The notes: a model not told the origin generated them from the letters alone. DNA of 64,000 nucleotides from Photobacterium aphoticum (GCF_001029435.1 NZ_LDOV01000017.1:154163-218162), one strand, 5' to 3'. Shown: positions 37,953-49,397, counted from the first letter of the stretch. Translations and numbers: made by a program.

Positions 37953-38024
37953 TGCACATCAATGAAAGTGATGATCATAATGCAATCGTTTTCATTGCAA
38001 ACAATGATACAAATGGAGCTTACA

Positions 38025-39470
38025 ATGTCTGAAAGGCTAAGACGTACTAAAATCGTAACAACCCTGGGTCCAGCAACTGACCGTGATAACAACCTAGAAA
38101 AGATTATCGCAGCAGGCGCTAACGTTGTTCGTATGAACTTCTCCCACGGTAGCCCAGAAGATCACATTCAACGTACAAAGACTGTTCGTGAAATTGCAGC
38201 CAAACTGGGTAAGCACGTTGCTATCCTGGGTGACCTGCAAGGTCCTAAGATCCGCGTATCAACCTTCAAAGACAACAAAATCCAACTGGCTATCGGTGAT
38301 GTTTTCACACTAGACAGCGACCTTCCAAAAGGTGAAGGTAACCAGCAAGCCGTTGGTCTTGACTACAAAGAACTACCAAAAGACGTTGAAGCTGACGACA
38401 TCCTGCTATTGGATGACGGCCGTGTTCAATTGAAAGTAACGTCTGTTGAAGGCAACAAAGTTCACACTGTTGTGACTGTGGGTGGCCCGCTGTCAAACAA
38501 CAAAGGCATCAACAAAAAAGGTGGCGGCCTGTCTGCAGAAGCACTGACTGACAAAGACAAAGCTGACATCATCACTGCAGCACAAATGGGCGTAGATTAC
38601 CTGGCGGTATCTTTCCCACGTAACGGCGAAGACATGAAATACGCACGTCGCCTTGCAGTTGAAGCTGGCCTAGAAGCGAAGCTAGTTGCAAAAGTAGAGC
38701 GCGCTGAAGCGGTTGCAACTACAGAAGCAATGGATGACATCATCATGGCTTCTGACGCCGTAATGGTTGCCCGTGGTGACCTAGGTGTTGAAATCGGTGA
38801 CCCAGAGCTAGTAGGCGTTCAGAAGAAACTGATCCGTCGTGCTCGCAGCCTGAACCGTGCAGTTATCACTGCGACTCAAATGATGGAGTCGATGATCACG
38901 AGCCCAATGCCAACACGTGCAGAAGTAATGGACGTGGCGAACGCCGTACTGGATGGTACCGATGCGGTAATGCTTTCTGCAGAAACAGCAGCAGGTGACT
39001 TCCCGGTTGAAACCGTGACGGCGATGGCTGGCGTATGTATGGGTGCTGAGAAAGAGCCAAGCATCAACGTGTCTAACCACCGTCTGGCTCGCACGTTTGA
39101 ATCACCTGAAGAAACCATTGCGATGTCAACCATGTACGCTGCTAACCACATGGAAGGCGTTAAAGCGATGGTCGCAATGACTGAATCTGGCCGTACGCCA
39201 ATGATGATGTCTCGCATCTCTTCTGGTCTGCCAATCTTCGCGATGTCTCGTAACGAGAACACCCTAAACCGCGCGGCACTGTACCGTGGTGTAACACCAG
39301 TGTTCTTCAACCGTGACAGCGATGCAGGTCTGGATGCTGCGAAGCACGCACTAAGCGTACTGAAAGAGCACGGCTTCCTGAACACCGGTGATCTTGTGAT
39401 CATCACGCAAGGTGACGAAATGGACAAAATCGGTTCAACCAACAACATGCGTATTCTGACAGTAGAATAA
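38025..39470 (+). CDS. pykA: pyruvate kinase, PykA type
   Basis: 481 aa (E. coli PykA 480, PykF 470). It converts phosphoenolpyruvate and ADP to pyruvate and ATP. The N-terminus [21 protein letters not shown] and the lack of PykF features mark the AMP-activated PykA type. The active-site segment with [15 protein letters not shown] and the MMESMI stretch are intact. Start ATG at 38025 has GGAG 6 nt upstream; upstream in-frame codons do not resemble the family. Codon bias indicates high expression. Likely HexR target. Confidence 0.96.
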   Translation: MSERLRRTKIVTTLGPATDRDNNLEKIIAAGANVVRMNFSHGSPEDHIQRTKTVREIAAKLGKHVAILGDLQGPKIRVSTFKDNKIQLAIGDVFTLDSDLPKGEGNQQAVGLDYKELPKDVEADDILLLDDGRVQLKVTSVEGNKVHTVVTVGGPLSNNKGINKKGGGLSAEALTDKDKADIITAAQMGVDYLAVSFPRNGEDMKYARRLAVEAGLEAKLVAKVERAEAVATTEAMDDIIMASDAVMVARGDLGVEIGDPELVGVQKKLIRRARSLNRAVITATQMMESMITSPMPTRAEVMDVANAVLDGTDAVMLSAETAAGDFPVETVTAMAGVCMGAEKEPSINVSNHRLARTFESPEETIAMSTMYAANHMEGVKAMVAMTESGRTPMMMSRISSGLPIFAMSRNENTLNRAALYRGVTPVFFNRDSDAGLDAAKHALSVLKEHGFLNTGDLVIITQGDEMDKIGSTNNMRILTVE

Positions 39471-39499
39471 GCCCTGTTCGGTTATCGACCTGAATAAAA

Positions 39500-39540
39500 A
39501 AGCGTGAAGGCCAAACCGGTCTTCACGCTTTTCTTTTTTC
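39500..39540 (+). terminator. bidirectional terminator after pykA
   Basis: AAGCGTGAAG (39500-39509) with CTTCACGCTT (39521-39530), flanked by A-run and T-run; it also serves the convergent gene at 39611. Confidence 0.9.
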
Positions 39541-39610
39541 TGCGCTAAATCGCGTTCGCTAAGGCGATGTATCAAGATGTTGCATCAAGGCCCTGTATTA
39601 AAAAGCCCTC

Positions 39611-40072
39611 TCAAGGATAGGTTTTATCCACCCTTACCCCATCATCAAAATACAAAATCCGCACGGCATCCCCTCGGGTAAAGCGCATGCTTTGATCCAC
39701 ATCCTGAATCACATCAATCAAACGCCCATCACTGGCTTTAATCAATATTTCCACCAAATGGTAATCCACCACCCGCTTCGTCGGCTGACGTTCATGGGCA
39801 ATGCTCGCCCCCGCAATCGCCCCGACAGCGGTCGCTACTTCCCGTCCGGTGCCATCACCAAACTGGTTGCCAACCAAACCACCAATCACACCACCCAATA
39901 AGGTTTCCCAGCCATTGCGCTGTGACGACTGGACCTCCTGATAACTGATATAACGCACGGTATCAACCTGACCAAACACCACTTCATTGACCTGACGGGC
40001 CTGATTGCGGTTGTACGGTGCCGCCGACACCACTAAGGGCAACATTAGCAATAACAATAACGCTTTTCTCAT
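39611..40072 (-). CDS. glycine-zipper envelope protein
   Basis: 153 aa. A Sec signal peptide is cleaved after about residue 17 (VVSAAPYN); there is no lipobox cysteine. The middle carries a glycine zipper (LLGGVIGGLVGNQFGDGTGR, then AVGAIAGASIA) of the SlyB/OsmB-like type that inserts in or packs against the outer membrane. The C-terminal third looks like a small beta domain. Precise role unknown. It shares a short divergent spacer with aat. Confidence 0.8.
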   Translation of the reverse strand: MRKALLLLLMLPLVVSAAPYNRNQARQVNEVVFGQVDTVRYISYQEVQSSQRNGWETLLGGVIGGLVGNQFGDGTGREVATAVGAIAGASIAHERQPTKRVVDYHLVEILIKASDGRLIDVIQDVDQSMRFTRGDAVRILYFDDGVRVDKTYP

Positions 40073-40131
40073 CTTATAATCCTCTGTACCCTTTCATCTT
40101 ACCCATGGCACTATGCAATCCGTTTTTCATT

Positions 40132-40845
40132 ATGGCAATCTATCTTCCTGAGCTCGACCCGGTCAACACTGACTTTCCCGCCCCTGAAACTGCGTTGGCA
40201 GAACCCAATGGCTTGCTGGCATTTGGGGGTGACTTACGCCCAGCCCGCTTGATCTCAGCGTACCGTCAGGGCATTTTCCCGTGGTTCTCGGAAGGTGAGC
40301 CATTGTTGTGGTGGAGCCCTACCCCGCGCGGTGTCTTTCTGCCGGCCCAATTTACCCCAAGCAAAAGCCTGCGTAAGTTTTACCGCAAGTCAGGGTATAC
40401 CATCACACTGAATCATGCCTGCAAAGACGTGATCCAATTATGTGCCGATACCCGTGGCAAAGACGAAACCTGGATCACGCCAGAGATGATTCGGGCTTAC
40501 CAGAACATGCATGAGCTTGGTTACTGCCATTCGGTGGAAGTGTGGCAAGGCGAAAAACTGGTCGGTGGCCTGTACGGCATTGCGATGGGTGGCGTGTTCT
40601 GTGGGGAATCGATGTTTTCAACCGCGGATAACGCTTCTAAAATTGCATTATGGTGCTTTTGCCAACACTTTAGCGCGCATGGCGGTCAACTGATTGATTG
40701 CCAAATGATGAATGATCACCTTGCATCACTGGGGGCGGCTGAAATGGATCGTCCGATGTTTACCCAAGCCCTGCACCATCTGCGCGATGATGTACTCGAT
40801 GCCCTTTGCTACCAACCTCAGGAGCTGACACCGGTTTTCTCATGA
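40132..40845 (+). CDS. aat: leucyl/phenylalanyl-tRNA--protein transferase
   Basis: 237 aa. It transfers Leu or Phe from aminoacyl-tRNA to N-terminal Lys or Arg of proteins, creating N-degrons for ClpS-ClpAP. Conserved features: EPNGLLAFGGDL, RQGIFPWFSEGEPLLWWSP, GLYGIAMGGVFCGESMFS. Start ATG at 40132 (MAIYLPELD) fits the family but has no visible Shine-Dalgarno, which suggests weak initiation or a leaderless transcript. Stop overlaps the bpt start (ATGA). Confidence 0.95.
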   Translation: MAIYLPELDPVNTDFPAPETALAEPNGLLAFGGDLRPARLISAYRQGIFPWFSEGEPLLWWSPTPRGVFLPAQFTPSKSLRKFYRKSGYTITLNHACKDVIQLCADTRGKDETWITPEMIRAYQNMHELGYCHSVEVWQGEKLVGGLYGIAMGGVFCGESMFSTADNASKIALWCFCQHFSAHGGQLIDCQMMNDHLASLGAAEMDRPMFTQALHHLRDDVLDALCYQPQELTPVFS

Positions 40846-41543
40846 GCCCTTTTAATCAGATTTCACTGCGGATCGGCCTGACACCGGAATCCGACTGTAA
40901 CTATCTACCCGGCCAAACCGAACAACTGGGCGTGGTTATGGATCATCACTGGTTCACCCCCGCCGGTTACGGGGTGCTGTTAGCATCTGGCTATCGCCGT
41001 AGTGGCAGCGCCTTGTATAAGCCGATGTGTCAGCAGTGTCAGGCATGCACGCCACTGCGCATTGACTGCATGGCGTTTACTCCCAGCAAAAGCCAAAAGC
41101 GTCAGCTTAATCAAATGAAGCAGTTCCGTTGGGAGTTCAAACCGACCCTCGACGATAATTGGTTCGCACTGTATGAACGCTACATTCGCGAGCGTCATGC
41201 TGGCGGTTCGATGTATCCGGCCAACAAGGCACAATTCTTTGAGTTTTGTACCGCCCCATGGATGAAGACACTCTTTTTGCATGTGTATGACGGTGACACG
41301 CTCATTGCCGTGGCCGTTACCGATGTGTTTGATGAGGCCCTGAGTGCGGTGTACAGCTTCTTCGATCCTGAAACGACGCTCTCATTGGGCACCTTATGTG
41401 TGCTGTACCAGATTCTGTATTGCCAACAAACCGGCCGCGAGTGGCTGTATCCGGGCTACCAGATTGATGAGTGTCCGGCAATGAATTACAAAACCCGCTT
41501 CCAGCCCCACCAAAAGCTGCGGGATAATACGTGGCGCTCATAA
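40842..41543 (+). CDS. bpt: aspartate/glutamate leucyltransferase Bpt
   Basis: 233 aa. It adds leucine to N-terminal Asp or Glu of proteins, the second branch of the bacterial N-degron pathway (absent in E. coli, present in vibrios). The cysteine-rich CQQCQACTPLRI and the GNAT-like core with YPGYQIDECPAMNYK are typical of the Ate1/Bpt family. Start ATG at 40842 overlaps the aat stop as ATGA, so translation is coupled. Confidence 0.94.
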   Translation: MSPFNQISLRIGLTPESDCNYLPGQTEQLGVVMDHHWFTPAGYGVLLASGYRRSGSALYKPMCQQCQACTPLRIDCMAFTPSKSQKRQLNQMKQFRWEFKPTLDDNWFALYERYIRERHAGGSMYPANKAQFFEFCTAPWMKTLFLHVYDGDTLIAVAVTDVFDEALSAVYSFFDPETTLSLGTLCVLYQILYCQQTGREWLYPGYQIDECPAMNYKTRFQPHQKLRDNTWRS

Positions 41544-42032
<489 letters not shown>

Positions 42033-42061
42033 TCTTTGCGATAAGATTACAGAATACAAAT

Positions 42062-42090
42062 AAAACCCGGCTCTGGCCGGGTTTTATTTT
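42062..42090 (+). terminator. intrinsic terminator of infA
   Basis: AAAACCCGGC and GCCGGGTTTT with TCTG loop, then ATTTT. Confidence 0.95.
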
Positions 42091-42240
42091 TTCCGCCAAT
42101 TCATACGTTATCCCTCTCTTTATATTCACTTTTCCTCTCTGTTTTCAGCGGCTTTTCGGCTTCTCTTCTGCCTCACTTTTGCTCATCAAACTGATAGCTT
42201 TATCATCAGAAAATCTCATTGAAACATGCAGATTATTTTA

Positions 42241-42744
42241 TTTGCCTCACGGGGGTTTCGGTTGTCTAATCGCACTGCACCCAGCTGACGTGGTAGGACC
42301 ATGCAACCGAGGTGTAGACGGGTTCAGCCATGAGCCTCATCTTTCTTCATACCGTGAAATCTGTCTGCAGCACGGCCGTGTAGGAATGACAATGAAACCT
42401 TTCGCAATCCATGATGCACTAGTGCAATTAAGCCTAGTCACCGTTTGCGACACCGCAGCCACTCTCCACCCCAAAGACATTTCGCTAACGGCATCGAATA
42501 ATCCCCTTGCCCGTCGCAAGAAAAGGATGTCACAAAGGCGGACCAAAAGGCCCGTTAGCCAATAATCGTTTGGCTTAATCGGTTTCACGCAGCCTGCGGA
42601 GCGTGTGCCTTCTTCTATCTATACGCCTCTCCGCACGCTTGATGAGTATTATCAACTTGGTGCTTGCAGCCTCAACGGCTGGGCTTTGCCACAGCTGTCA
42701 ATAACACCACTGCCTGCACCCAATCACTGATTCGAGGAAGTAAC
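42241..42744 (+). promoter_or_regulatory. long structured leader region upstream of speA
   Basis: About 500 nt with several co-varying-looking helices and no conserved gene. CGGTTG (42259-42264) pairs with CAACCG (42304-42309) around a TGGT-AGG-ACCA hairpin (42291-42301); GTCTA (42264-42268) pairs with TAGAC (42315-42319), crossing the first helix. GCTAACGG (42484-42491) pairs with CCGTTAGC (42552-42559). Near speA, GCGGAG (42596-42601) can pair with CTCCGC (42629-42634) or AGCGTG (42600-42605) with CACGCT (42634-42639). It may be a cis-regulator of speA or an independent RNA; I do not recognise a known riboswitch class. Confidence 0.45.
42392..42565 (+). CDS. candidate small ORF with polybasic C-terminus upstream of speA
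   Basis: 57 codons from an ATG with TAGGA 7 nt upstream. I recognise no family. The C-terminus is strongly basic (ARRKKRMSQRRTKRP), with rare AGG arginine codons, and falls within the GCTAACGG/CCGTTAGC stem. Being upstream of arginine decarboxylase, it could be an arginine-sensing leader peptide or a real small basic protein; it could also be chance. Confidence 0.28.
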   Translation: MKPFAIHDALVQLSLVTVCDTAATLHPKDISLTASNNPLARRKKRMSQRRTKRPVSQ

Positions 42745-44667
42745 ATGAGTGATTGGTCTATCAATGATGCACGTGACGTTTACAACACTCCATACTGGGG
42801 TCAAGGCTACTTCGACATTAACCCGCAAGGGGAAGTCGTGGTTAAACCTGATAACGTCAATCCGAACCATACTATCGCCCTGTCACAATTGGCTGATGAG
42901 CTGATTGCCAAAGGCGCGTCGTTACCGGTGTTAGTTCGTTTCCCTGATATTTTGCATCATCGGGTGGATAGCCTGTGTTCGACCTTTAACGAGGCCATTG
43001 AACACTACGGCTACCAAGGTAAATACCTCGCGGTTTATCCCATCAAAGTCAACCAGCAAGAAGCGGTTGTCAGTGAAATCCTTGCCAGCCAATACGCCAA
43101 GCAGCAACGTCAGCTTGGCCTTGAAGCAGGCAGCAAACCTGAGCTGATGGCGGTACTGGCCATGGCACAACAAGCCAGCTCAGTGATCGTCTGTAACGGC
43201 TACAAAGACCGTGAATACATCCGCTTGGCGCTGATCGGCGAAAAGCTGGGGCACGAAGTGTATATCGTGCTGGAAAAATTGTCTGAACTGCAGACGGTAA
43301 TGGAAGAAGCCGCCGCGCTGGGTGTCCGCCCTCGTTTGGGTCTGCGTGCTCGTCTGTCATCGCAGGGCAAAGGCAAGTGGCAAGCCAGTGGTGGTGAGAA
43401 ATCAAAATTCGGCCTGTCTGCCGCACAGGTGCTGACGGTGCTGAACCAGTTGCGCGACAAAGGCATGATGGATTGTCTGCAGTTACTGCACTTCCATCTG
43501 GGCTCACAAATCGCCAACATTCGTGACGTGCGCAATGGCGTGGGCGAAGCCAGCCGTGTGTATGCCGAGCTGAACAAGCTGGGCGCGAACATCACCACGG
43601 TAGACGTCGGTGGTGGCTTGGCGGTGGACTATGAAGGCACCCGTAGTCAGAGCAGCTGCTCAATGAACTACAGCCTGCGTGAATACGCCAATAACGTGGT
43701 TTATACCCTGGGTGACGTGTGTAAAGAATACGACATTCGCATGCCACGTATTATTTCAGAGTCAGGCCGTAACCTGACGGCGCACCATGCTGTGCTGATC
43801 ACCGATGTGGTCGGTGTAGAAAGCTACAAACAAGAGTCCGTGTACCCGCCGGAAGAGAGCGCACCACAGATCCTGCATAACATGTGGCACTCTTGGCAGG
43901 ATCTGAAGGCCCTGACTGATCACCGTTCACTGGTAGAAATTTACCATGACAACCAGAGTGATTTAGCAGAAGTGCATACTCAGTTTGCGATGGGCATGCT
44001 GAACTTCACAGAACGTGCATGGGCCGAGCAAATCAGCCTGCGTCTGTGTTATGAACTGGAAAAACGCCTGTCTACCAAGAACCGTGCGCACCGTCCGCTG
44101 CTGGATGAGATGCACGAGCGTTTGGCTGATAAGTTCTTCGTGAACTTCTCGCTGTTCCAGTCTCTGCCGGATGCATGGGGCATTGAGCAGGTGTTCCCGG
44201 TACTGCCGTTGACCAATCTGGACAAAGCGCCAGAACGTCGCGCGGTGATCCTGGACATCACCTGTGACTCTGACGGTGCCATTGATCAGTACGTGGAAGG
44301 CCAAGGCATTGAAAGCACACTGGCTGTACCGGCGTGGACCGATGAAGCGCCATACCGTTTGGGCTTTTTCATGGTGGGTGCGTACCAAGAAGTGTTGGGC
44401 AACATGCACAACCTGTTTGGCGACACCGATACCGCCACCGTACGTTGCAAGCCAGATGGCAGCTACCACATTGAACAGGTAGAGCGCGGTGACAGCGTGG
44501 GCGATGTCTTGCGCTACATGCACTTGGATTCTGAGCTGTTCCTTCGCCAATACGAAATCATGGTGAAAGAGCACCTGCCAGAGAGCGAACACGCAGACAT
44601 TCTGGCTGAGCTGGCGGAAGGCCTGCAAGGTTATACTTACCTGGAAGACATCCACGGTAGCCGCTGA
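42745..44667 (+). CDS. speA: biosynthetic arginine decarboxylase
   Basis: 640 aa PLP-dependent decarboxylase (alanine-racemase fold) making agmatine from arginine, first step of putrescine synthesis. The PLP lysine lies in [12 protein letters not shown]; other motifs are [12 protein letters not shown] and [11 protein letters not shown]. Start at ATG 42745 ([14 protein letters not shown]) has AGGAAG upstream and matches the family; the open frame 81 nt upstream is spurious. speB follows after 105 nt, giving the complete agmatine route. Confidence 0.96.
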   Translation: MSDWSINDARDVYNTPYWGQGYFDINPQGEVVVKPDNVNPNHTIALSQLADELIAKGASLPVLVRFPDILHHRVDSLCSTFNEAIEHYGYQGKYLAVYPIKVNQQEAVVSEILASQYAKQQRQLGLEAGSKPELMAVLAMAQQASSVIVCNGYKDREYIRLALIGEKLGHEVYIVLEKLSELQTVMEEAAALGVRPRLGLRARLSSQGKGKWQASGGEKSKFGLSAAQVLTVLNQLRDKGMMDCLQLLHFHLGSQIANIRDVRNGVGEASRVYAELNKLGANITTVDVGGGLAVDYEGTRSQSSCSMNYSLREYANNVVYTLGDVCKEYDIRMPRIISESGRNLTAHHAVLITDVVGVESYKQESVYPPEESAPQILHNMWHSWQDLKALTDHRSLVEIYHDNQSDLAEVHTQFAMGMLNFTERAWAEQISLRLCYELEKRLSTKNRAHRPLLDEMHERLADKFFVNFSLFQSLPDAWGIEQVFPVLPLTNLDKAPERRAVILDITCDSDGAIDQYVEGQGIESTLAVPAWTDEAPYRLGFFMVGAYQEVLGNMHNLFGDTDTATVRCKPDGSYHIEQVERGDSVGDVLRYMHLDSELFLRQYEIMVKEHLPESEHADILAELAEGLQGYTYLEDIHGSR

Positions 44668-44772
44668 TTTTCGCAAAGCGAATCAAATGATTTATCTACA
44701 GCCCCGCATCGTCATCGAGAAACAAACACGGGCAATGCGGGACTGCATGAACACGATTTTTGGAGTTTTATT

Positions 44773-45687
44773 ATGGCAACACTGGCCAATTACCCTGACT
44801 ACTCGCTGTACGCCAATGCGTTTGGTTTCTTGCGTCAACCGCTGGACTTTAACCCACAAGCGTCTGACGCCGATGTGATCATCACCGGAGTACCGTTTGA
44901 TATGGCCACCACAGGCCGCTCTGGCAGCCGTATGGGCCCGGGCGCTATCCGCCAAATCTCCACCAACCTGGCTTGGGAAGGCAAGCGCTGGCCATGGACG
45001 TTCTCACTGATGGATAAGATCACCATGGCAGACTGTGGTGACTTGGTGTTTGATTCTGGTGATGCAGGTCAAATGTGTGAGCGTCTGGAGCAGCACGCGA
45101 CAGGCCTGCTTGAGCAAGGCAAAACCCTGCTGACTTTCGGTGGTGACCACTTTGTGACCCTGCCGCTACTGCGTGCACACGCGAAGAAGTTCGGTGAAAT
45201 GGCGCTGATCCACTTTGACGCGCACACTGACACCTATGACATGGGCAGCCAATACGATCACGGTACCATGTTCTACCATGCGCCTAACGAAGGCCTGATT
45301 GATCCAAAGCACTCGGTACAAATTGGTATCCGTACCGATTACGACAACAAAATGGGCTTCAATGTGATTGATGCAGGCACCGCCAATGACTGGTCGGTCG
45401 ATCAAATCGTTGAGAGCATCAAACAAACCGTGGGTGATCGTCCGGTTTACCTGACGTTTGACATTGACTGTTTGGATCCGGCGTTTGCACCCGGCACGGG
45501 CACACCGGTGTGTGGCGGTCTGACGTCAGACAAAGCACTGAAAATCATCCGTGGTTTGCAGGGCATTAATTTGATTGGTATGGATGTGGTAGAAGTGGCA
45601 CCGGCATATGATCACGCAGACATGACCTCTCTGGCAGCTGCAACGATTGCTACCGATCTGCTGCACCTGTGGGCCAGCCAGCGCTAA
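44773..45687 (+). CDS. speB: agmatinase
   Basis: 304 aa ureohydrolase, hydrolysing agmatine to putrescine and urea. The binuclear manganese ligands are visible in [20 protein letters not shown] and [21 protein letters not shown] precedes the ATG. Co-directional with speA and followed by a shared terminator. Confidence 0.97.
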   Translation: MATLANYPDYSLYANAFGFLRQPLDFNPQASDADVIITGVPFDMATTGRSGSRMGPGAIRQISTNLAWEGKRWPWTFSLMDKITMADCGDLVFDSGDAGQMCERLEQHATGLLEQGKTLLTFGGDHFVTLPLLRAHAKKFGEMALIHFDAHTDTYDMGSQYDHGTMFYHAPNEGLIDPKHSVQIGIRTDYDNKMGFNVIDAGTANDWSVDQIVESIKQTVGDRPVYLTFDIDCLDPAFAPGTGTPVCGGLTSDKALKIIRGLQGINLIGMDVVEVAPAYDHADMTSLAAATIATDLLHLWASQR

Positions 45688-45712
45688 TCGCCAAGCTATA
45701 CGCCAGATAAAA

Positions 45713-45740
45713 AATAACCGCCTTTCGGCGGTTATTTATT
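45713..45740 (+). terminator. bidirectional terminator, speB / clpA
   Basis: AATAACCGCC (45713-45722) and GGCGGTTATT (45727-45736) around TTTC, with T-rich flanks on both strands. Confidence 0.9.
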
Positions 45741-45760
45741 GTCTATCAAAGCACTCACAC

Positions 45761-48025
45761 TTAGTGTGCCGGTTCCATTTCACTGCTGAACTGGAAGTCG
45801 AGTTTGTCATTGACCACGTCAACACGCACCGAACCACCGTTCACCAAGCAACCGAACAGCAACTCGTTCGCCATTGGCTTCTTCAGGCTATCCTGAATCA
45901 CACGTGCCATTGGACGAGCACCCATTGCTTTGTCGTAGCCTTTGTCTGCCATCCATTCACGGGCTGCCGAAGACACTTCCATGGAAACACCACGTGCATC
46001 CAACTGTGCTTGCAACTCGACGATGAACTTATCGACAACCTGAGAAATCACGTCTTTCTCTAGGTGGTTGAACCAAATGATACCGTCCAGACGGTTACGG
46101 AATTCCGGCGTAAACACACGCTTGATTTCGCCCATCGCATCCAGACTGTGATCCTGCTGGATCAAACCGATCGACTTACGTACGGTTTCCGTCACACCGG
46201 CGTTGGTGGTCATCACCAAAATCACGTTACGGAAATCGGCTTTACGGCCGTTGTTATCCGTCAGTGTCCCGTTATCCATCACCTGCAGCAGCAGGTTAAA
46301 GACATCCGGGTGCGCTTTTTCGATCTCATCAAGCAGCACGACAGAATGTGGATGCTTGATCACGGCATCAGTCAACAGACCACCCTGATCGTAACCGACA
46401 TAACCCGGAGGCGCACCGATCAAACGGCTCACCGTATGACGCTCCATGTACTCAGACATATCAAAGCGTAGCAACTCAATACCCAATGTACGGGCCAGCT
46501 GCACGGTCACTTCTGTTTTACCTACCCCTGTCGGGCCGGCAAACAAGAAGGAACCAACCGGTTTGTTTTCAGCGCCCAAGCCAGCGCGGCTCAGTTTGAT
46601 CGCTTCTGTCAGCACATCAATCGCAGGATCCTGACCAAACACCAGCATCTTCAGCTTGCTATCGAGTTTCTGTAGTACATCACGATCGCTCGACGAGACA
46701 GATTTCTCTGGAATACGCGCCATCTTCGCGATCATGGCTTCAATGTCGCTCACGTTGACCGTCTTCTTACGACGACTTGCAGGTGCAAGGCGGCAACGGG
46801 CACCGGCTTCATCGATCACGTCAATGGCTTTATCCGGCAAATGACGTTCGTTGATGTATTTCGCAGACAATTCAACCGCCGCACGGATCGCCTTATTGGT
46901 GAAACGGACTTCGTGGTGCGCTTCGTATTTCGGCTTCAGACCCATCAAGATCTTGGTGGTGTCATCCAGCGATGGCTCAACAATATCAATCTTCTGGAAA
47001 CGACGAGACAAGGCACGCTCTTTCTCAAAGATATTGCTGTACTCTTGGTACGTGGTGGAACCCATGCAGCGTAGCTTACCGTTACTCAGTAGCGGTTTAA
47101 TCAGGTTAGCTGCATCCACCTGACCACCTGATGCCGCACCCGCACCGATAATGGTGTGGATTTCATCGATGAACAGAATGGCGTGATCTTCTTTTTCCAG
47201 CTGCTTCAGAATGTTCTTGAAGCGCTTCTCGAAATCACCACGGTACTTGGTACCGGCCAACAGTGAGCCGATATCCAGTGAATAAATCACACAGTCCTGA
47301 ATCACTTCCGGCACTTGGCCTTCAACGATACGCCAAGCCAGACCTTCCGCGATGGCAGTTTTACCCACACCGGCTTCACCCACCAGCAACGGGTTATTCT
47401 TACGGCGACGACACAATACCTGCACCGTACGCTCAAGTTCGCTGTCGCGGCCAATCAGTGGGTCGACCCCACCCGCACGCGCCAGCTGGTTCAGGTTAGT
47501 GGCAAAGTTTTCCAGTTTATCTTCACTGTTCTGCTCTGCACGTGGCTCATCGCCACCCACATCTGAACTGTTTAAATCATCATTGTCGCTGTCTTTCACG
47601 GTACCGTGAGAGATAAAGTTCACCACGTCCAGACGGCTAATGTCACTCTTCTTCAGCAAGTACGCCGCGTGGGACTCTTGTTCACTGAAAATGGCCACCA
47701 GCACGTTCGCTCCGGTCACTTCACTGCGACCTGACGACTGAACATGGAACACCGCACGTTGCAGTACACGCTGGAAACTGAGTGTAGGCTGAGTTTCTCG
47801 GCTTTCATCATCAACAGGGATCAATGGCGTCGTTTGCTCAATGAATGAGTCAAGCTCTTTACGCAACGTCTCTAAATCAGCTCGACAAGCCAGCAAGGCT
47901 TCCTGAGCGGCCGCGTTTTCTAGCAGCGCCAACAGCAGATGTTCGACTGTCATAAACTCATGGCGCTTTTCTCTTGCCCGTGCAAAAGCACCGTTCAAGC
48001 TAGCTTCAAGTTCTTTGTTTAGCAT
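45761..48025 (-). CDS. clpA: ClpA, ATPase subunit of the ClpAP protease
   Basis: 754 aa Hsp100 unfoldase. N-domain (1-140) binds ClpS; two AAA modules follow with Walker [14 protein letters not shown] and [12 protein letters not shown] and Walker B segments ILFIDEIHT and VVLLDEIEK. The IGL loop (KSIGLIQQD) that docks on ClpP is present, near residue 617. clpS lies 48 nt upstream on the same strand, forming the N-degron degradation unit with aat and bpt nearby. Confidence 0.97.
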   Translation of the reverse strand: MLNKELEASLNGAFARAREKRHEFMTVEHLLLALLENAAAQEALLACRADLETLRKELDSFIEQTTPLIPVDDESRETQPTLSFQRVLQRAVFHVQSSGRSEVTGANVLVAIFSEQESHAAYLLKKSDISRLDVVNFISHGTVKDSDNDDLNSSDVGGDEPRAEQNSEDKLENFATNLNQLARAGGVDPLIGRDSELERTVQVLCRRRKNNPLLVGEAGVGKTAIAEGLAWRIVEGQVPEVIQDCVIYSLDIGSLLAGTKYRGDFEKRFKNILKQLEKEDHAILFIDEIHTIIGAGAASGGQVDAANLIKPLLSNGKLRCMGSTTYQEYSNIFEKERALSRRFQKIDIVEPSLDDTTKILMGLKPKYEAHHEVRFTNKAIRAAVELSAKYINERHLPDKAIDVIDEAGARCRLAPASRRKKTVNVSDIEAMIAKMARIPEKSVSSSDRDVLQKLDSKLKMLVFGQDPAIDVLTEAIKLSRAGLGAENKPVGSFLFAGPTGVGKTEVTVQLARTLGIELLRFDMSEYMERHTVSRLIGAPPGYVGYDQGGLLTDAVIKHPHSVVLLDEIEKAHPDVFNLLLQVMDNGTLTDNNGRKADFRNVILVMTTNAGVTETVRKSIGLIQQDHSLDAMGEIKRVFTPEFRNRLDGIIWFNHLEKDVISQVVDKFIVELQAQLDARGVSMEVSSAAREWMADKGYDKAMGARPMARVIQDSLKKPMANELLFGCLVNGGSVRVDVVNDKLDFQFSSEMEPAH

Positions 48026-48073
48026 AAGGCACCTCCCCTAAATACCACTCAATAATGGCGTGCCGAAAAAAGC

Positions 48074-48394
48074 CTAGGCCTTTTCCATCGTACACAACAG
48101 CGGATGTTCATGCTCTCTCGCATACATCATCACCTGGGCCACTTTCGTTTCGGCCACTTCGGCGGTGAAGGTTCCACAAACCGCTTTCCCTTCATAATGC
48201 ACAGTCAGCATCAACTGTGTTGATTTCTCCAAATCCATGGAGAAGAACGTCTGTAACACTTCTATCACAAAATCCATCGGCGTGTAATCATCATTATTCA
48301 GGATCACTTTATACATCGACGGCGGTTTTACTTGGATCTCCTCTTCTTCCATGACGTCAGAATCAGGAATGATCCATTCATATAACTTACTCAT
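48074..48394 (-). CDS. clpS: ClpS, N-degron adaptor of ClpAP
   Basis: 106 aa, family length. The N-end rule pocket is seen in [12 protein letters not shown] and [10 protein letters not shown] (key N, D, D, M and H residues). The flexible acidic N-terminal tail ([12 protein letters not shown]) is normal. It delivers proteins with N-terminal Leu, Phe, Tyr or Trp to ClpA. First gene of clpS-clpA, divergent from cspD. Confidence 0.96.
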   Translation of the reverse strand: MSKLYEWIIPDSDVMEEEEIQVKPPSMYKVILNNDDYTPMDFVIEVLQTFFSMDLEKSTQLMLTVHYEGKAVCGTFTAEVAETKVAQVMMYAREHEHPLLCTMEKA

Positions 48395-48876
48395 AACCTT
48401 AACTTACCAATTTGGTAGGAATAGTCCACCAATAAACAATCACTTAACGAAATTTTATTGTTTACAGGCGCACTGAGTCACAGTTTTCCTACCTCTATAT
48501 TCAGACTAATGCACGCATTGTATTCCAGCAAATCAGAGATGACTATGACCCAACCAACAATACGCGCTGATACTAGATGTATCTGCTAAGAAAATGTGCA
48601 CTCATAACACAATAATCAAGGGAAAAGCGACGTGCCCTCATATCACTGTGCAAACCTGCTGTGACACCCTTTTTCCGCCTTACACAAAAAATTCTTCTGA
48701 GCAATAGCATTTTATGAAAATGTTATGATATGCACTTGACTGTCTATCTGATTTTACTAAAGTGTAACCTGTACGCGCTGTTATCAGCACCCAATTAGCA
48801 TTACTATGCAAGTCATGCTAAAAAGGTTAAGCAACGTAGTGCAACATGGAACTTGAATGCAAATAAGGATGTAAGC
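48395..48876. other. divergent promoter region clpS / cspD
   Basis: 480 nt AT-rich spacer. TTGACT near 48737 may be part of a cspD promoter. An inverted repeat TTAGCAT (48797-48803) / ATGCTAA (48817-48823) lies in the probable cspD leader. No gene seen. Confidence 0.35.
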
Positions 48877-49098
48877 ATGGCAACAGGTACGGTTAAATGG
48901 TTCAATAACGCAAAAGGTTTCGGTTTTATCTGCCCTGAAGGCGGTGACGGAGATGTGTTTGCACACTACTCCACTATCCAGATGGATGGATACCGCACAC
49001 TCAAAGCAGGACAGCAAGTCACTTACACTGTTGAAACGGGTCCTAAAGGGTTCCATGCGAAGGAAATCGTCCCCGTTGATGGCGAAGCGGTTAAATAA
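48877..49098 (+). CDS. cspD: cold-shock-like protein CspD
   Basis: 73 aa cold-shock domain with RNP1 (KGFGFICPEG) and RNP2 (DVFAHYSTI). CspD is a stationary-phase inhibitor of DNA replication in E. coli. Start ATG at 48877 has AAGGAT upstream; an ATG 24 nt earlier is less likely. Position next to clpS-clpA is conserved. Confidence 0.92.
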   Translation: MATGTVKWFNNAKGFGFICPEGGDGDVFAHYSTIQMDGYRTLKAGQQVTYTVETGPKGFHAKEIVPVDGEAVK

Positions 49099-49132
49099 TT
49101 CCGCTAACCGAATCACTGCACCCCATTGCGAA

Positions 49133-49157
49133 GGCGAGTCTAATGACTCGTCTTTTT
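49133..49157 (+). terminator. intrinsic terminator of cspD
   Basis: GGCGAGTC (49133-49140) with GACTCGTC (49145-49152), one G-U pair, followed by TTTTT. Confidence 0.88.
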
Positions 49158-49371
49158 CGTTTATCCCTTTTTACCACGATACATCCTGCATTGTTATTCA
49201 CAAAATGAATAACTACTGCATATCCATACCCATTATCCCTTTCATATCCGTATTAACAAATTTATTACTCTCCCCGCCAGTTCGCTTGCGCTAGAGGTAT
49301 AGCACCACTTCCACTAAGATCACCCAACAGAAAACGCCCATCGCGCAGCATACGTTTTAAAAAAGCCAGAT
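49158..49371. other. spacer between cspD and icd
   Basis: Convergent-gene spacer, 214 nt, AT-rich; nothing recognisable. Confidence 0.4.
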
Positions 49372-49397
49372 ATAAAAAACCCGGCATCACGCCGGGT
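49372..49397 (-). terminator. intrinsic terminator of icd
   Basis: ACCCGGC and GCCGGGT around ATCAC; the minus strand continues TTTTTTAT. Confidence 0.92.

Noticed and set aside
40018..40131. Longer start for Aat
   Set aside because: The upstream codons are antisense to the glycine-zipper gene and do not match Aat N-termini, although the chosen ATG itself lacks a Shine-Dalgarno.
42179..42391. Extension of the small ORF upstream of speA from a TTG start
   Set aside because: No Shine-Dalgarno; the ATG at 42392 with TAGGA is a better start if the frame is translated at all.
42415..42426. TGCACTAGTGCA palindrome as an NtrC site
   Set aside because: NtrC sites need a longer centre between the GCAC and GTGC halves; it also falls within the candidate small ORF.
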